Shown here: one piece after another, positions 11,009 to 22,518 of the stretch
How positions within the stretch are numbered: position 1 is the first letter of the stretch
Layout: each line of letters opens with the position of its first letter
NCBI GenBank assembly: GCA_030278955.1
Contig: JAOANR010000014.1
Coordinates: 13,952,068-14,016,067, forward strand
Reading direction: 5' to 3'
Length of the DNA stretch: 64,000 bases
Source of the DNA: Hygrophila difformis
Lineage: Eukaryota > Streptophyta > Magnoliopsida > Lamiales > Acanthaceae
Program-made: the position numbers and the translations under genes
The notes under the pieces: model-generated
What the model was told of the DNA's origin: nothing
The model's database searches: none
The model's input: only the letters and a program-made list of their open reading frames with translations

Positions 11009-13138
11009 ATGGCACAAGAGATTCGATACTTTGAGTTGAACACCGGCGCAAAGATCCCTTCTGTCGGCCTGGGCACTTGGCAGTCCGACCCCGGCGTTGT
11101 TGGCCAAGCTGTTGAAGCCGCCATCAGGGTCTTTTCTTCACTTTCTGTTTCAGTTGTTTTGTGATTTCTATTAGATTAGGTTTTGTTTCTATTACTTTCG
11201 TGTTTCGCTTTCATTCGATTGTTTATGAGTTGATATGTGATTGGGATTGTTATTAAGATCTGGTGTGAGTAGATTCTTTTTTATTGTCCATAGAATTTCA
11301 CTGGGTCTTTTGGAATTGCAATGTGGATATCTTTTAGGAAGTATATTTTTATGATAAGTAGCACTTATCCCTTTGTGGAATATTCTCACTGCAGATTGGA
11401 TACCGCCACATCGACTGTGCCCGTGCTTATGGGAATGAGAAGGAGGTGGGCCGATCTTCTGTTTTAACTATGATATCTGTTGGTTTTGTGATTCACTGAT
11501 TTGGATGGTGTTATGTAATTGTGAGATTTGAGATCATCTTTGGTACATAAATTAGTGCAGTAAACATAAACTGCCACAAACTTCATTTCCCCCACATTTT
11601 GCAATCACATGAGTTAAAACTTTTTGATGCTATTGTGAAGGCTGCCATGCTGTCATTCAGAGCTTGTACTTAACGAGAACATTTCATAGATTTTACTTTG
11701 CATTCAGTATTGGATATTATTGATGCTTACTTGTGTTAATGCTTTGTGTATGAAGCTTAATGGGCATCCCTTTTGCAGATTGGTGTGGTTCTGAAGAAGT
11801 TGTTTGATGAAGGATTTGTCAAGCGGGAGGATTTGTTCATTACCTCTAAACTCTGGTGAATGGTTTTAGTTTTTGTTTAAACTAAGTGTGGCATAGATTC
11901 GATTTTAGCTTAAACGTATAATATTTTGTGCGTGAAACTTATGTTGGATAGCATAAATATACCATGTGATTGATTATTTGCTATACTTCTTATTTTCTTA
12001 AAACACCTATCATGCAGTTTCTTGTTATTTGTTAAAAACTCAAAATAACTGCAGGAACCGTGATCAAGCGCCTGAAGATGTAGCTGCAGCATTAGACGAA
12101 ACACTGGAAGAATTGCAACTTGATTATTTAGACCTATACCTTGTATGTAAACTTTTGTAATTAGTTTAACAAGATTATGTTGTGAGCAAAGTAATAAAAG
12201 TATACATCTCTCTGTCTCTGTATGCTTGTCATGTTTTTTTGGAATTGGATCTTTTGGAATCTGTTCTATATCTTTGGTGTGAATGTACATACCTTACTGC
12301 TTTTCAGATTCATTGGCCAGTGCGGATGAAGAAGGGATCTGTTGGCTTTGGTCCCGAGACACTTCTTCCCACAGATATACCCGGCACATGGAAAGTCTTG
12401 GAATCTCTCTATGATTCGGGCAAAGCCAGGGCCATTGGGGTTAGCAACTTCTCGACTAAGAAGCTAGGGGATCTACTGGAAATTGCTCGTGTTCCTCCTG
12501 CAGTCAACCAGGTGGAATGCCATCCATCATGGCAGCAGCCCAAGCTCCGGGAGTTCTGTAAAGCCAAGGGAGTTCACCTTTCTGTGAGTTGACTATCTTT
12601 ATCACTTGTTGCGATTTCCCAAAGATTTGTATGTCTTGCTTTTCATTCAGACGACCTTTTCTGCTTGCTATATCAATTCGTTTAGGGTTATTCACCATTG
12701 GGTTCTCCTGGCACAACATGGCTGAAAAGTGAGGTCCTCCAGCACCCTGTTTTGGTTTCTACTGCTGAAAAGCTCGGCAAGACTCCTGCGCAGGTTGCTA
12801 TCCGGTGGGGACTCCAGATGGGTAATAGTGTGCTTCCAAAGAGCACAAACCCATCAAGGATCAAAGAAAACTTTGAAGTTTTTGACTGGTCCATTCCAGA
12901 TGACTTATTTGCAAAATTCTCCGATATCGAGCAGGCAAGTTCATTTTCATCGAACATCTCTGTAACTTCATCAACCCCTCTGATGATATGGAAATGCTGC
13001 AATTCTGATTCATTAAGGATGCTGATACTTGTTTTATGAATGGATTGGCAGGCAAGACTTCTGAGAGGTAACTTTGCAGTGCACGAGACACTCAGCCAGT
13101 ACAAGACTATTGAAGAACTGTGGGACGGCGAGATCTGA
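11009..13138 (+). CDS. Aldo-keto reductase, AKR4C9-like, intact (copy 3)
   Basis: Seven exons: 11009-11128, 11395-11445, 11779-11855, 12055-12142, 12308-12583, 12686-12934 and 13052-13138. They encode 315 residues starting [20 protein letters not shown]. The fold is a single (beta/alpha)8 NADPH-dependent reductase domain. The catalytic tetrad is Asp (HIDCA), Tyr (RAYGNE), Lys (TSKLW) and His (IHWP). SNFSTKKL and [11 protein letters not shown] are family signatures; [15 protein letters not shown] binds the cofactor's phosphate; the C-terminus is ELWDGEI. AKR4C enzymes detoxify reactive carbonyls and reduce sugars or steroids, in cytosol or plastid; no transit peptide is seen. Introns are GT-AG except the last (12935-13051), which starts GCAAGT after CAG and is GC-AG. 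The length and exon layout are normal for the family. Third in the tandem array. Confidence 0.95.
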
Positions 13139-13940
13139 GATCTCCATCAGAGTATTCTAGTAAAATGGGAAGACGGCAAGACTATCTATATATATACCTC
13201 TCATAAACTTGCTGTACTTTTGATTTAAACGCCATTTCGTTAAGAGTTGTGAACAACACCTATTATTGCTCTTGAATTTTTAGGGTGCAAGATTGTTTGA
13301 ACTAATATATACTGTAATTAATAATCCCATGTCACATCGAGCTTTTTTGCCTCGATGTAGTATCATTACACTATAATTAAAAATATTTGTCATAATTTTA
13401 CACTAAATTGTGGATGTAAACATCACAAGATTTATCACATTTGGAATTTGGAAAAGCGGCAAAGAGTAATACTAATAGGAATGGAAAAGATGAGGTTCAG
13501 AATATGGTACTACACTGCAGTTTACTCTTCTCATAGATGTTTTTCCGTTGTCATCAAATTCATTGTCCTAATCTTATGGAAAAGGTTTAAAATGTCTTTA
13601 ATAAATTTATTAATTAACTAATAGTGAAATTCATTTAATTTACAAATACAAACCACATTTACAATAATATGATTGGAGATGAGGACTTGGCATACTGTAA
13701 ATGTTTAGAAAAAATAAAATATTTACAACAATATTCTACTTATCTAAAATAACGTCAGTACATCCAAATCAAAATACCCCTCTTCTTGGCATTTTGTGTT
13801 TTATAGTAGAAGTATTAAAGAATCTGTTGTGCATAAAATAGAAGGGCAACGGCCATCCGGTACCTGCTTTTGTAATAATTTCTGGGATCCTGTTTCCTTT
13901 TCACTTTTTTAAAGTTTTCATATTCACAATCTCCATTCAC
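13139..13940. other. Intergenic between AKR and UPRT genes
   Basis: Holds the presumed 3' UTR of the AKR gene and the promoter side of the next gene. A small hairpin, CATCGAG..CTCGATG, lies at about 13336-13358. No further gene is visible. Confidence 0.4.
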
Positions 13941-13947
13941 CGTAAAA

Positions 13948-15046
13948 ATGGCATCCGCCCTTAAAATTTCCCACAGCATTCAATCCCCTTCACTCCCTAA
14001 TTCTCGCTATTCCCAATTCCCGCTACTCTCCATTCCGCAACGCATTCCCGCCTCCCGCGATTCTTTTTCAAACCCTAGCGTACGCCAAAAGCTGACCTTT
14101 TTCCAGTTTTGATTATTGGATTCCAGGAAATGTATCTTTAAGTTTCTTTTAATTATTGCCTTGTTGATAATGGTATTAGGTTTTGCATTTGGATCGTTGT
14201 AGGCGACGCTCTGTTGCAATGAATTGCCAAACTACGGCTGAGAAGAAACCTGCTTTTGGGGATAGAATGCTGGTTTGTTTTTGCTGTGCTTTTCTTTTTT
14301 TAAAATTAATAAACAAAAAGAAATTTAAAAAAGGAAAAAGAAAATTGAGTGTTTTGTCAATATTTGTTAATTGAAAGGAAAATGGTTTCTTTTAGTTGTG
14401 TGAAAGGGTAAATAATTTGATTGAGATTGGAGTGGTGTTATTTTTCAGGTTTTTGTGCCGCCGCATCCTTTAATTAAGCACTGGGTTTCAGTTCTTCGAA
14501 ATGAACAAACTCCTTGCCAGATCTTCAGTAAGTACCAAAAAAATCAAAATAAAAATAAAAATAAAACCCTGAGTTGTACCCATCAACTGAAAGTTCAGTT
14601 TATTTAAAATGAAGAATTGGATTTAAATTAGTGATGGAAAATGCTGTGTGTTTTCTCATTTTTATGATTTCCTTACTTGGATCTTTTGTAGAGAGTGCTA
14701 TGGCTGAGCTTGGGAGATTGCTTGTGTATGAGGCATCAAGGGATTGGCTGGTAAGCTTCTGTGCAGAGAATTATATGTTGAATGAACATGAATTAAGTAA
14801 TTTATACAATCTGACACGGATCTTTATTCAATGAACAAGAACAAGAACCTTCCTTGTGGAAAATAAGAAAAAAAAAAAATCAGTTTCTGTAGTAACTCAA
14901 TTAATCATTTTGCCTATTGGAATGGTATGGCTGTTCTTATGTGTTGCAATTTTCACTGCCGACAGCCAACTATTACTGGAGAAATCCAATCACCAATGGG
15001 TGCTGCCACAGTGGAATTTATTGATCCAAGGGAACCCATTGCAGTT

Positions 15047-15093
<47 letters not shown>

Positions 15094-17205
15094 CACACAC
15101 ACACATTGATTCCTGTGCACTTAGGCTTCTAATTATCAAGATTCTCATGTTTAATAGTTAAAACAAAATTTACTTTAATACAATAGGTCAAATTAGAGGA
15201 ATCTAAAACTAAATATACGCTGACCTTGTGGTGCATGATAGTTGTTGTCACTTTCAATGTCACTACAGAGTACACATGGACGGAAATGATTCTGCAGATC
15301 TATGTAATTCCGATGCACTATGTACTTTTGGTGTAGTTTAGAGTTTAAACCTTAACTGATCAGTCTCTTTTTATATAGATTATTCCCATATTAAGAGCCG
15401 GCCTTGCTTTGGCAGAGCATGCACCATCAATTTTGCCTGCTACGAAGACATATCACCTAGGTATGGTAGTAATTTGGAGAATAGTGTATATAGATTCTGA
15501 AATACTTTATCTTCCATGGTTGCAGCATGTTAATTAAACCAGTTAATTCAATATCTTTTTCAAATCTAAACTTTAAATCTTGCATTCTTGCTATCCTAAA
15601 GAAAGGTTAAAGGTTGATAATATATTTGCAGAGGAAAAAAGCTTATATTTTATGGATCACCGATTGATTCAATTCTGTTCGATTCCCATTTATCTTTAGT
15701 ACTTAATTTTTCCTCTATTGAACTGATCTTTCCAGGGGTTAGCAGGAACGAAGAAACCCTTCAGCCAACCGTATATTTGAACAAGTAAGAATAATTTGCA
15801 TGGAAACTTGGTAATGTATCAGCTTATTAAGATGCTATACTCAAGCCTATGTCATGCCTTAAGATTTGATTACTCAGTATGTGCATTTACTGTATATTAT
15901 CATCTTGATTTTATTCTGCTGCCTCCTATATGATATGTTGTTAGTGCATTATGTATCAACATTTTAGTAAAGCCTAATAGATTTCTTACCACTACAGGCT
16001 GCCTGAGAAATTCCCCCAAGGTTCTCGAGTGTTTGTCATAGATCCAATGCTTGCGACAGGTGGGTGTGTGTGCCCACGCGACTTTGACTTTTGGGTTCTA
16101 TTTGGGATTAAATGTCACATCATCATATTCCGCAAGCCATCTTTATCTATTACCAAGTGTCTTTTTCTTGGTTAATTGAGTTTCTGTATCTCTGTCCTTT
16201 CCCTTGCTCCTAACTTCTTACATATCAAAACACATTATTTGATTAAATTGTGTTCATTGTGGATTTAGTATTTATGATTTGGCAAAGTGTATAATGGATA
16301 TGGCATTTTGTGAGGTCCTTTCAAATTTGCAACTTTAACTTGAGGGGTGTTATTGTTGGCTATACCAACTCAACATTTTTATTGAGTATATTTACACAAA
16401 ACCTACAGAATAGATTCATTTTCTTTGTTGTGAATGTGTACATTATGAAATCATCTCACGTGCAAGAGTTTTTAATATGTGGGATATATTTATGCCCTTG
16501 AACTCATCTATAATTGTTTGGATGCTTCAAAGCTAACTTGAATAATGCTGCGAGGGGATGGACCAGTGATGTTTCTAATATGATCTTGTAGGTGGTACAA
16601 TAATTGCAGCTCTTGAACTAATAAAGGCCCGTGGAGTGGATACAAAGAACATTAGAGTGGTTTGTTTCTCTCTAAAGCTTTTCTTGCTGAGTGTGTTTGA
16701 TAATATGCCTTGTTTATATTACGTTAAGCTTCTTTTATAACCAATCCTTTAGTTTCAGACCGACGTTATTTGCTAAAGAACTTATGTGCCATATATGAAT
16801 CCTTATTGCTGAAATGGGAGCATTAGAATTTTGTGTTATACTGACTATTGAATTTTTTTGGTTTAGATATCTGCTGTTGCTGCTCCTCCTGCTCTTCAAA
16901 AATTGAGCGAAAAGTTCCCCGGGTAAAAAGAATACTAATGCGTGAAATCAGATCATCTCATTGCCCCATAATTTATTAGTCAGACTATAGTCGCACATTT
17001 GGTTTAATAGGATTGTGCATTCTCCTCAGGCTTCATGTCTATTCTGGAATTCTTGATCCCACTATTAACGAGAAAGGGTAGGATATAGTCATAATACTAC
17101 ATAGAACCTAATTGTTTGTTGCAGATTATCATGAATTCTCCATCCATTTTCAGGTTCATTATTCCTGGACTTGGGGATGCCGGGGACCGTTGCTTCGGCA
17201 CATAA
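13948..17205 (+). CDS. UPP: Uracil phosphoribosyltransferase, plastid-type
   Basis: Twelve exons: 13948-14105 (end uncertain), 14203-14272, 14449-14527, 14692-14750, 14966-15043, 15379-15460, 15736-15784, 15998-16059, 16592-16659, 16867-16922, 17030-17077 and 17154-17205; about 286 residues. It converts uracil and PRPP to UMP (pyrimidine salvage). The N-terminus MASALKISHSIQSPSLPNSR is Ser-rich and poor in acidic residues, like a chloroplast transit peptide. The mature part has FVPPHPLIKHW, EIQSPMG..VEFIDPREPIA, PILRAGLALAEHAPSILPA, the PRPP loop VIDPMLATGGT and the C-terminal IIPGLGDAGDRCFGT, which are UPRT hallmarks. All exon phases agree from exon 2 on. Exon 1 could instead end at 14079 and join a longer exon 2 from 14180, also in frame. 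It ends at FGT*, slightly shorter than the Arabidopsis protein as I recall it. Confidence 0.93.
15046..15108. repeat. (TC)n/(AC)n microsatellite in UPP intron 5
   Basis: About 21 CT units followed by ATACACACACACACA. It lies directly after the exon 5 donor (GCA|GTTAGT), so it occupies the first bases of the intron. Confidence 0.95.
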
Positions 17206-18260
17206 ATTCAGCAAATTATATTGAACCGGCTAAATTGTCTCTGCCATTGTTATCCCTCAATTTTGTCATACTAAAGTAGTATTAAGTATCTCCAATTTTT
17301 ATTTTGAAGCTTCGATGAGTTTGCTTTTCTAATGCCATGCCATGTTTGTAACACGAGCTCCTGTTATATGCATTGACCCTGCAATGAAGTAATCATCTAT
17401 TTGAGAGTAATTTCGCAGAACAATTTGTACTATTTCATTTGATTGTTTCTCTAGATCAAATTTGACAAATACGAAAAAAAAATGAAATTGCACATCAGAT
17501 GGCCAGTAGTATTCGGGCGAACCTCCAATACTTTGCTGATTCGTAAAACTTAAAACAATATATACATATATATATACATATATATTTAAATTTTAATATA
17601 TCAACCTTAAAATCAGTATGGGAATAAAAACATGCCTGGTGTAGGAACCATGTCCTCACTGGTAAATGGTAATATTGAATTTCAGTGGTACAAACATTCC
17701 ACATGGGAGGATATGAAACTAATAAGAATGGGTGACGGGAGAAATGTGAAGAGTTTTACAAACTTTCTTGCTTAGCTAGAATGACAATAGTCCACATGTT
17801 TCCAGTCATAAATAATGTACATATTCCAATAACAAACCTTATTCAACGTGTTCATGAAAAATCAGCACCATCACTTAAGCTCCAGCAAGATCACTTCACA
17901 AGAACTATTAGGGACTTTACATCATTTTGAGAAACCTTCCAAATAAATTCAAATTTCTCTCGTCATTATGTAAGCTGTAATGTGCATCTACTTGAAAAGT
18001 TGGATTCAAGAAATTTACAGTCTTCTTACTAATCAGCAAATCTTAGCAGCCATGATTCTCAAAAATCACCACCTGGAACAAAGAAATGGAGCATGGAAAT
18101 GTAATGCATCACCTTCATAATGCAGAGGAGGTCCCCTACAAGGTCCATGGAAAAAAAAATACAGATATCAGTATGTTTGCCACTTGCCAGGATTTTTTGA
18201 AAGCGTAACATTAAACAATGTGCTCAAGGCACAGCCGAATTGCATTGACATATGACATTT
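17206..18260. other. Region between convergent UPP and PRA1 genes
   Basis: 3' flanks of both genes. An imperfect (TA/CATA) run lies at 17563-17585. No gene or defined repeat was recognised. Confidence 0.4.
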
Positions 18261-18268
18261 ATCATGTA

Positions 18269-18369
18269 CTCCCTCCGTCCTCAAATAAATGAAACATTGG
18301 CATAGTAACCAGTGGCGAAGCTAGGGGGGTACAGGGTGGTCAGCTGACCACCCTGAATTTTCAAAAAAA

Positions 18370-18411
<42 letters not shown>

Positions 18412-19454
18412 TCTTTTAATATTTATTTTTTAATTTTATATAAATAATTAGTTTGTTATATGTGTTAACATTTAAGTTTTGTTTATTTGTGTTGAAGAAT
18501 CTATATACTAGCTTGGTTCGGAGTATATGTTTGAATATCATCATAATTATTAATGCATATTTAGCGATGTTGATGATTAAGAGCAAATGATAATTGTTTT
18601 ACAGTATGTAAATAATAAGGGGAAATTATTGAGCATTTTCTTGAAATAGTTAGTGTTTCGAATACTAAGACACATTCTTTAAAATGGTCCCCTGAAGCTC
18701 TTCTTTGCCAGTTAGTTTGAGCTTATATCGAGTACGGGTAGTGATGGAAATAGGCTAGGCCGAGCTTTGATTTTAAAAACCTAAGTCTACTTCAATTTTT
18801 TAAGGCTTGAATCTAGTTTATACATTTGATAAGCCTACATTATAAGTCTAAGCTGACCTATTTATATAAATATGATGCACTTTAAGTCTTTTACAAGTAA
18901 ATCATATTAAAATTTTCTTTTTCATATATATGTCCCAATATAATATATTTACATATTTGGAAAAAAGCTTATAAATATTTGAAAAACTTATATAAGATCA
19001 AATTAATAGTTTCTTTTACATAAAACAATAATAATACGAAAAAGTCCTTTACAATAAGCATACTAATAGGTCATTTATAAAGTCTGGTTTGAATATATTT
19101 AGCTAAGTAGATTTTCAAAATTACCTAAGCCCAACCTTTGTATAAAAAAGGTTTGCCCTGGCTTCACTATTTGTGTGTGTAGTTTAATTCTTTTAACTTG
19201 TGAAGACATGTTAAATGATTCACTATTATTTAGATTTTTTTTCAAAAGTTTGCACACCCTCACTTCGAATCCTGGAATCGCCACTGATAGTAACTACTAT
19301 TTATTGAGTAACTTTGGTTCGACTTTTTAACACAATTATACTATCTAACTTTTATAATTTATACTTTTATACAATTAAAGATATTGAGCGTAAAAAATGT
19401 GTATTGGATTATGTGAAATGCTGAAATGTTTCAATTATTGGAAAACGGAGGGAG
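18269..19454. mobile_element. Stowaway-type MITE split by an hAT element
   Basis: Ends CTCCCTCCGTCCTCAAATAA and TTGGAAAACGGAGGGAG with TA duplications (18267-18268 and 19455-19456). The right half has the shared interior TATTTATTGAGTAACTTTGG. It is interrupted at 18310-19286. Confidence 0.85.
18310..19286. mobile_element. hAT-type element, 977 bp, non-coding
   Basis: Inverted termini CAGTGGCGAAGCTAGG and CCTGGAATCGCCACTG with an exact 8-bp duplication ATAGTAAC (18302-18309 and 19287-19294). CAGTGGCG ends with an 8-bp TSD fit the hAT superfamily. A long poly-T run lies at 18369-18403. No transposase is present, so it is non-autonomous. Confidence 0.88.
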
Positions 19455-19729
19455 TAGTAAATATACCTTCTTGTGACATATTTAGGTTCATAGCATCCTC
19501 AGGACAACACAAGGAAAACAAAGCAGTATAAAATATGATAAAATGTCTAAAATCTACAGACTACAGAAGGCACTCAGTTATAGGGGCTTCACTGTAGTGT
19601 GTAATATGTCATGGCTGTTATGGAAGAATAGATGAACATGGTAAATGAATGGAATTAGGAATGGGAAAAGAATGCATATAGAAGTAGCTGAAAGGCAGAG
19701 AAACTGACATGTACGTTGTTGTTCCAAAG

Positions 19730-21933
19730 CTACAGCTCACTATAATTGCGCCACACAGCACGGAATTCCTCACGGAATGTGTTCAAACGTGCTTTCAGGT
19801 TTGGTGTCCTAAAGCTAGCATGAACCACAGTGGCTTTGAGAGAGAGAGAGAGAGAGAGAGTTAGAGATGAAAACATAGATGCAAATAAGAACCAGAGATG
19901 AAAACGTAGATGCAAACAAGAATCTAAAAGAGTGCTAAATTACCAAGAAGGCCAACAGAGACTGCCCACAAGACAGTGATAATACCACATGAGACGAACC
20001 ACAGGAGAAAACTCACTGCAGGGAAAATAATTGCTCGGGCTCACATTTCAATCATTAATTCCAGGATAATAGTTTAAGATAAAGAGGCTAAAAACCTCTT
20101 ACCTGTAGAAAATACCAGAACAAATACCCAACGAGGCCGCCCGCATATATGTACCACTCGTCTTGCAGATGGACGCCCCCGAATAACAGGCCTGGATGAT
20201 AAAAATTCCAAGTAAGGTGAAAAGTCCGCCGCTTGGCAAATTTAGAGCTTAAGTGCACTTACGTAAGAGTAGGTCTCATTTTGGCAGCTAGATGTGGAGA
20301 AAACTGCCTGACAGTTCTAGTGACTTTCTCACTGAAAGTACCTGCAAAGCTAAAGAAAGAAATATTGGCAGCATAAGAATGCAAAGCCAAACAACAATCG
20401 GGCACTTTTGAAAGGAATAGTATAGGCTAGTTCAAGCTCTATGGAAATGAAAATAAAAAACCATAGGGAACACTAACGGGGTCAGCAATATATACTCTAT
20501 TATCATGTCATTTACAAACAACAAGCATATGTTACAGTTATAGACAACAAATGTAATTCAAGTGGAGTCGTAACTCTTGCACAACTAGAACCAACAAACA
20601 TTCATTTAAAGACAAGAAATAATGCAAAGACGGCAACACATATATGAATACCCTGCCCACGCTACCAATTAAGAGTATTTGACTTCAAAATCTTTTGAAA
20701 GGAAACATAGCAAATTGAACATTTACTGACTGATTCAGATTGCCATCGTCATGCAGAATCATGACACCAATTCTTATCACTATTTAAATACTTTTACTCA
20801 TCACATAGAGAACCCTTCTATGATGTAATCAGGAAAATGATTCATCAACAATTTCCATTTATCAAATGTAAATGGAAAAGTCTACTGCACTGGTCTGGAA
20901 GCAAAGGAGTTGCTGAGAAGCAGCAATTTCAAATTGCCACGTGTCATGCAGAATCATGACGCAAATGTATTTGTTCAATCCCAATTCTTATCACTATTTA
21001 CTTTTACTATATATTTAAATACTATGTTCCTTCGGGTGCATGAGATAGAGAACCCTTGTACGATATGATCAGGAAAATGATTCATCAATAATTTCCATTT
21101 ATCAAGTGTAAATGGAAAAGAATAGTGCACAGGTCTGGGAGCGATGGAGTGGCTGAGAAGCAACAATTTCATTAATGAAGTATTTGAAAATTTCATACCT
21201 ATCATTCAGAAAAGCAATGCTCAATGCTGTAGATAGAGCTGCAACAATTGCCAATGGCCTCCTAAGGAACCCGATCCCTGAGGCACATAGCACAGAATTA
21301 GTGATCTAAAAATACATATGATGCTACATCCAAACTACAAAAAATAAGTATCAGACATCATATCTGGCACCCTTACCAAGAATTAAAACCATCATAAGGA
21401 AATAATTGGTCCTGTAGCTGCAAAGAAAATTGAAAATGAAAGTTGACATGTGGGGAAAAATGATGAAAATGGGATAAGCGCACATATATATATTTTAATA
21501 AAAACTAAACCTCGCGCATTTTTTTTTTCTTAAACAGTAGAATAAAAGAAAGAAAAGAAAACTTAGGCCGTTCTCAAAATTTGCCGATAACAAGTTTCTA
21601 ATTCTTTCTTCTCTGGCTTTGCAGTTAAAGGAACTAACAAGCAGCGTAGTTTTACAGTACAGTAACCCCATCGATCAATATGGGAACAAGTTCAAAGAAA
21701 ATAGCAATAAAACATATAAAAATGTTAGAAACATTATTTGCGTGCAAAATGTAAAAACAGGGAAAAGTGGGTTACTAATAAAGGTTGCATTTAAGTCGAC
21801 TACTCCATTTAGCGTAAGAACGCGGCAAGGTGAATCGGGAGAAGAACTCCGAGAGAGGACGGGGGGGCGATGACCAATCCACTTCTCGCAACGCCTCGAT
21901 CAGATCTTCAGCCGTCACGTTACTCCAATCCAT
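19730..21933 (-). CDS. PRA1 family protein (type A), vesicle trafficking membrane protein
   Basis: Seven exons on the minus strand: 21933-21776, 21417-21377, 21277-21199, 20349-20263, 20191-20103, 20015-19944 and 19833-19730, in exact phase; 209 residues. The protein starts MDWSNVTAEDLIEALREVDW. It has two hydrophobic pairs: YFLMMVLILGIGFLRRPLAI and its continuation, and WVFVLVFSTVSFLLWFVSCG and its continuation. Between them is the loop TPVIRGRPSARRVVHICGR, and the protein ends KARLNTFREEFRAVWRNYSE plus Leu. PRA1 proteins sit in ER/Golgi/endosomal membranes and interact with prenylated Rab GTPases. The sequence closely follows the Arabidopsis PRA1.A group as remembered. Intron 3 carries a tandem duplication (20738-21172). 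The start ATG at 21933 is the first in frame and matches the family N-terminus. Confidence 0.93.
19838..19860. repeat. (AG)n microsatellite at the last PRA1 splice acceptor
   Basis: On the coding (minus) strand this is a CT run directly upstream of the exon 7 acceptor CAAAG, so it forms the polypyrimidine tract of that intron. Confidence 0.85.
20738..21172. repeat. Tandem duplication in PRA1 intron 3, two copies
   Basis: Copy 1 (about 20738-20932) and copy 2 (about 20933-21172) share ATTGCCA..GTCATGCAGAATCATGAC, TAGAGAACCCTT, CAGGAAAATGATTCATCAA and TGGAAAAG..GCACAGGTCTGGGAGC-like stretches. Copy 2 is about 45 bp longer near its start. Confidence 0.8.
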
Positions 21934-22518
21934 CTACTGCAAATTGGGGGAAACAGAATTCTAAACAGACAACAACCAAAAGAAAATCTCGAAAACGCGA
22001 ACAATCGATCACAAATTGGTGGGAAATCAACGAATTCCGAAGTTGAAATCAGCGTCGAGGGTTTCGTATGCCAAAGTTGGGGGACTTTTACTATGCAGAT
22101 ACCTATAGGCTATAGACGAAGGAAAGTGGAAGCTACGAAGCAACCACGCTGCCAGAACCGACCCCAGTTCAAAGCTCCTGATTACTTAGCCCAGAAACTA
22201 ACTGGGCCTCAGGCCCAATAAGCCCACAAAAATAATTTCGATCCATATGGCCCAACATAGTATTATTTAGTTAGTTAATTTTATTCCTTACAGAGCAGAT
22301 CATGCAATTGCAACCTCAGTCAAACACTCAAACTCCTTGGATCACCTACCTTCACAAAATGGCTTACCATACTTCAACCATACAAGAACCTTTGGCTGTA
22401 ATAATCCTGGTTGTTCCAACCTCCAGTTTCCCAATTCAGATCATTTTCTCTGTCTTTAAAATCATAATTTTTAGATCACCAGCAGGACAATTAGTTTGTG
22501 AGCTGTGAACTCTTTGAA

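Noticed and set aside
13334..13362. Short hairpin as an intrinsic terminator
   Set aside because: Plant nuclear Pol II genes do not use such terminators; the hairpin has no other support.
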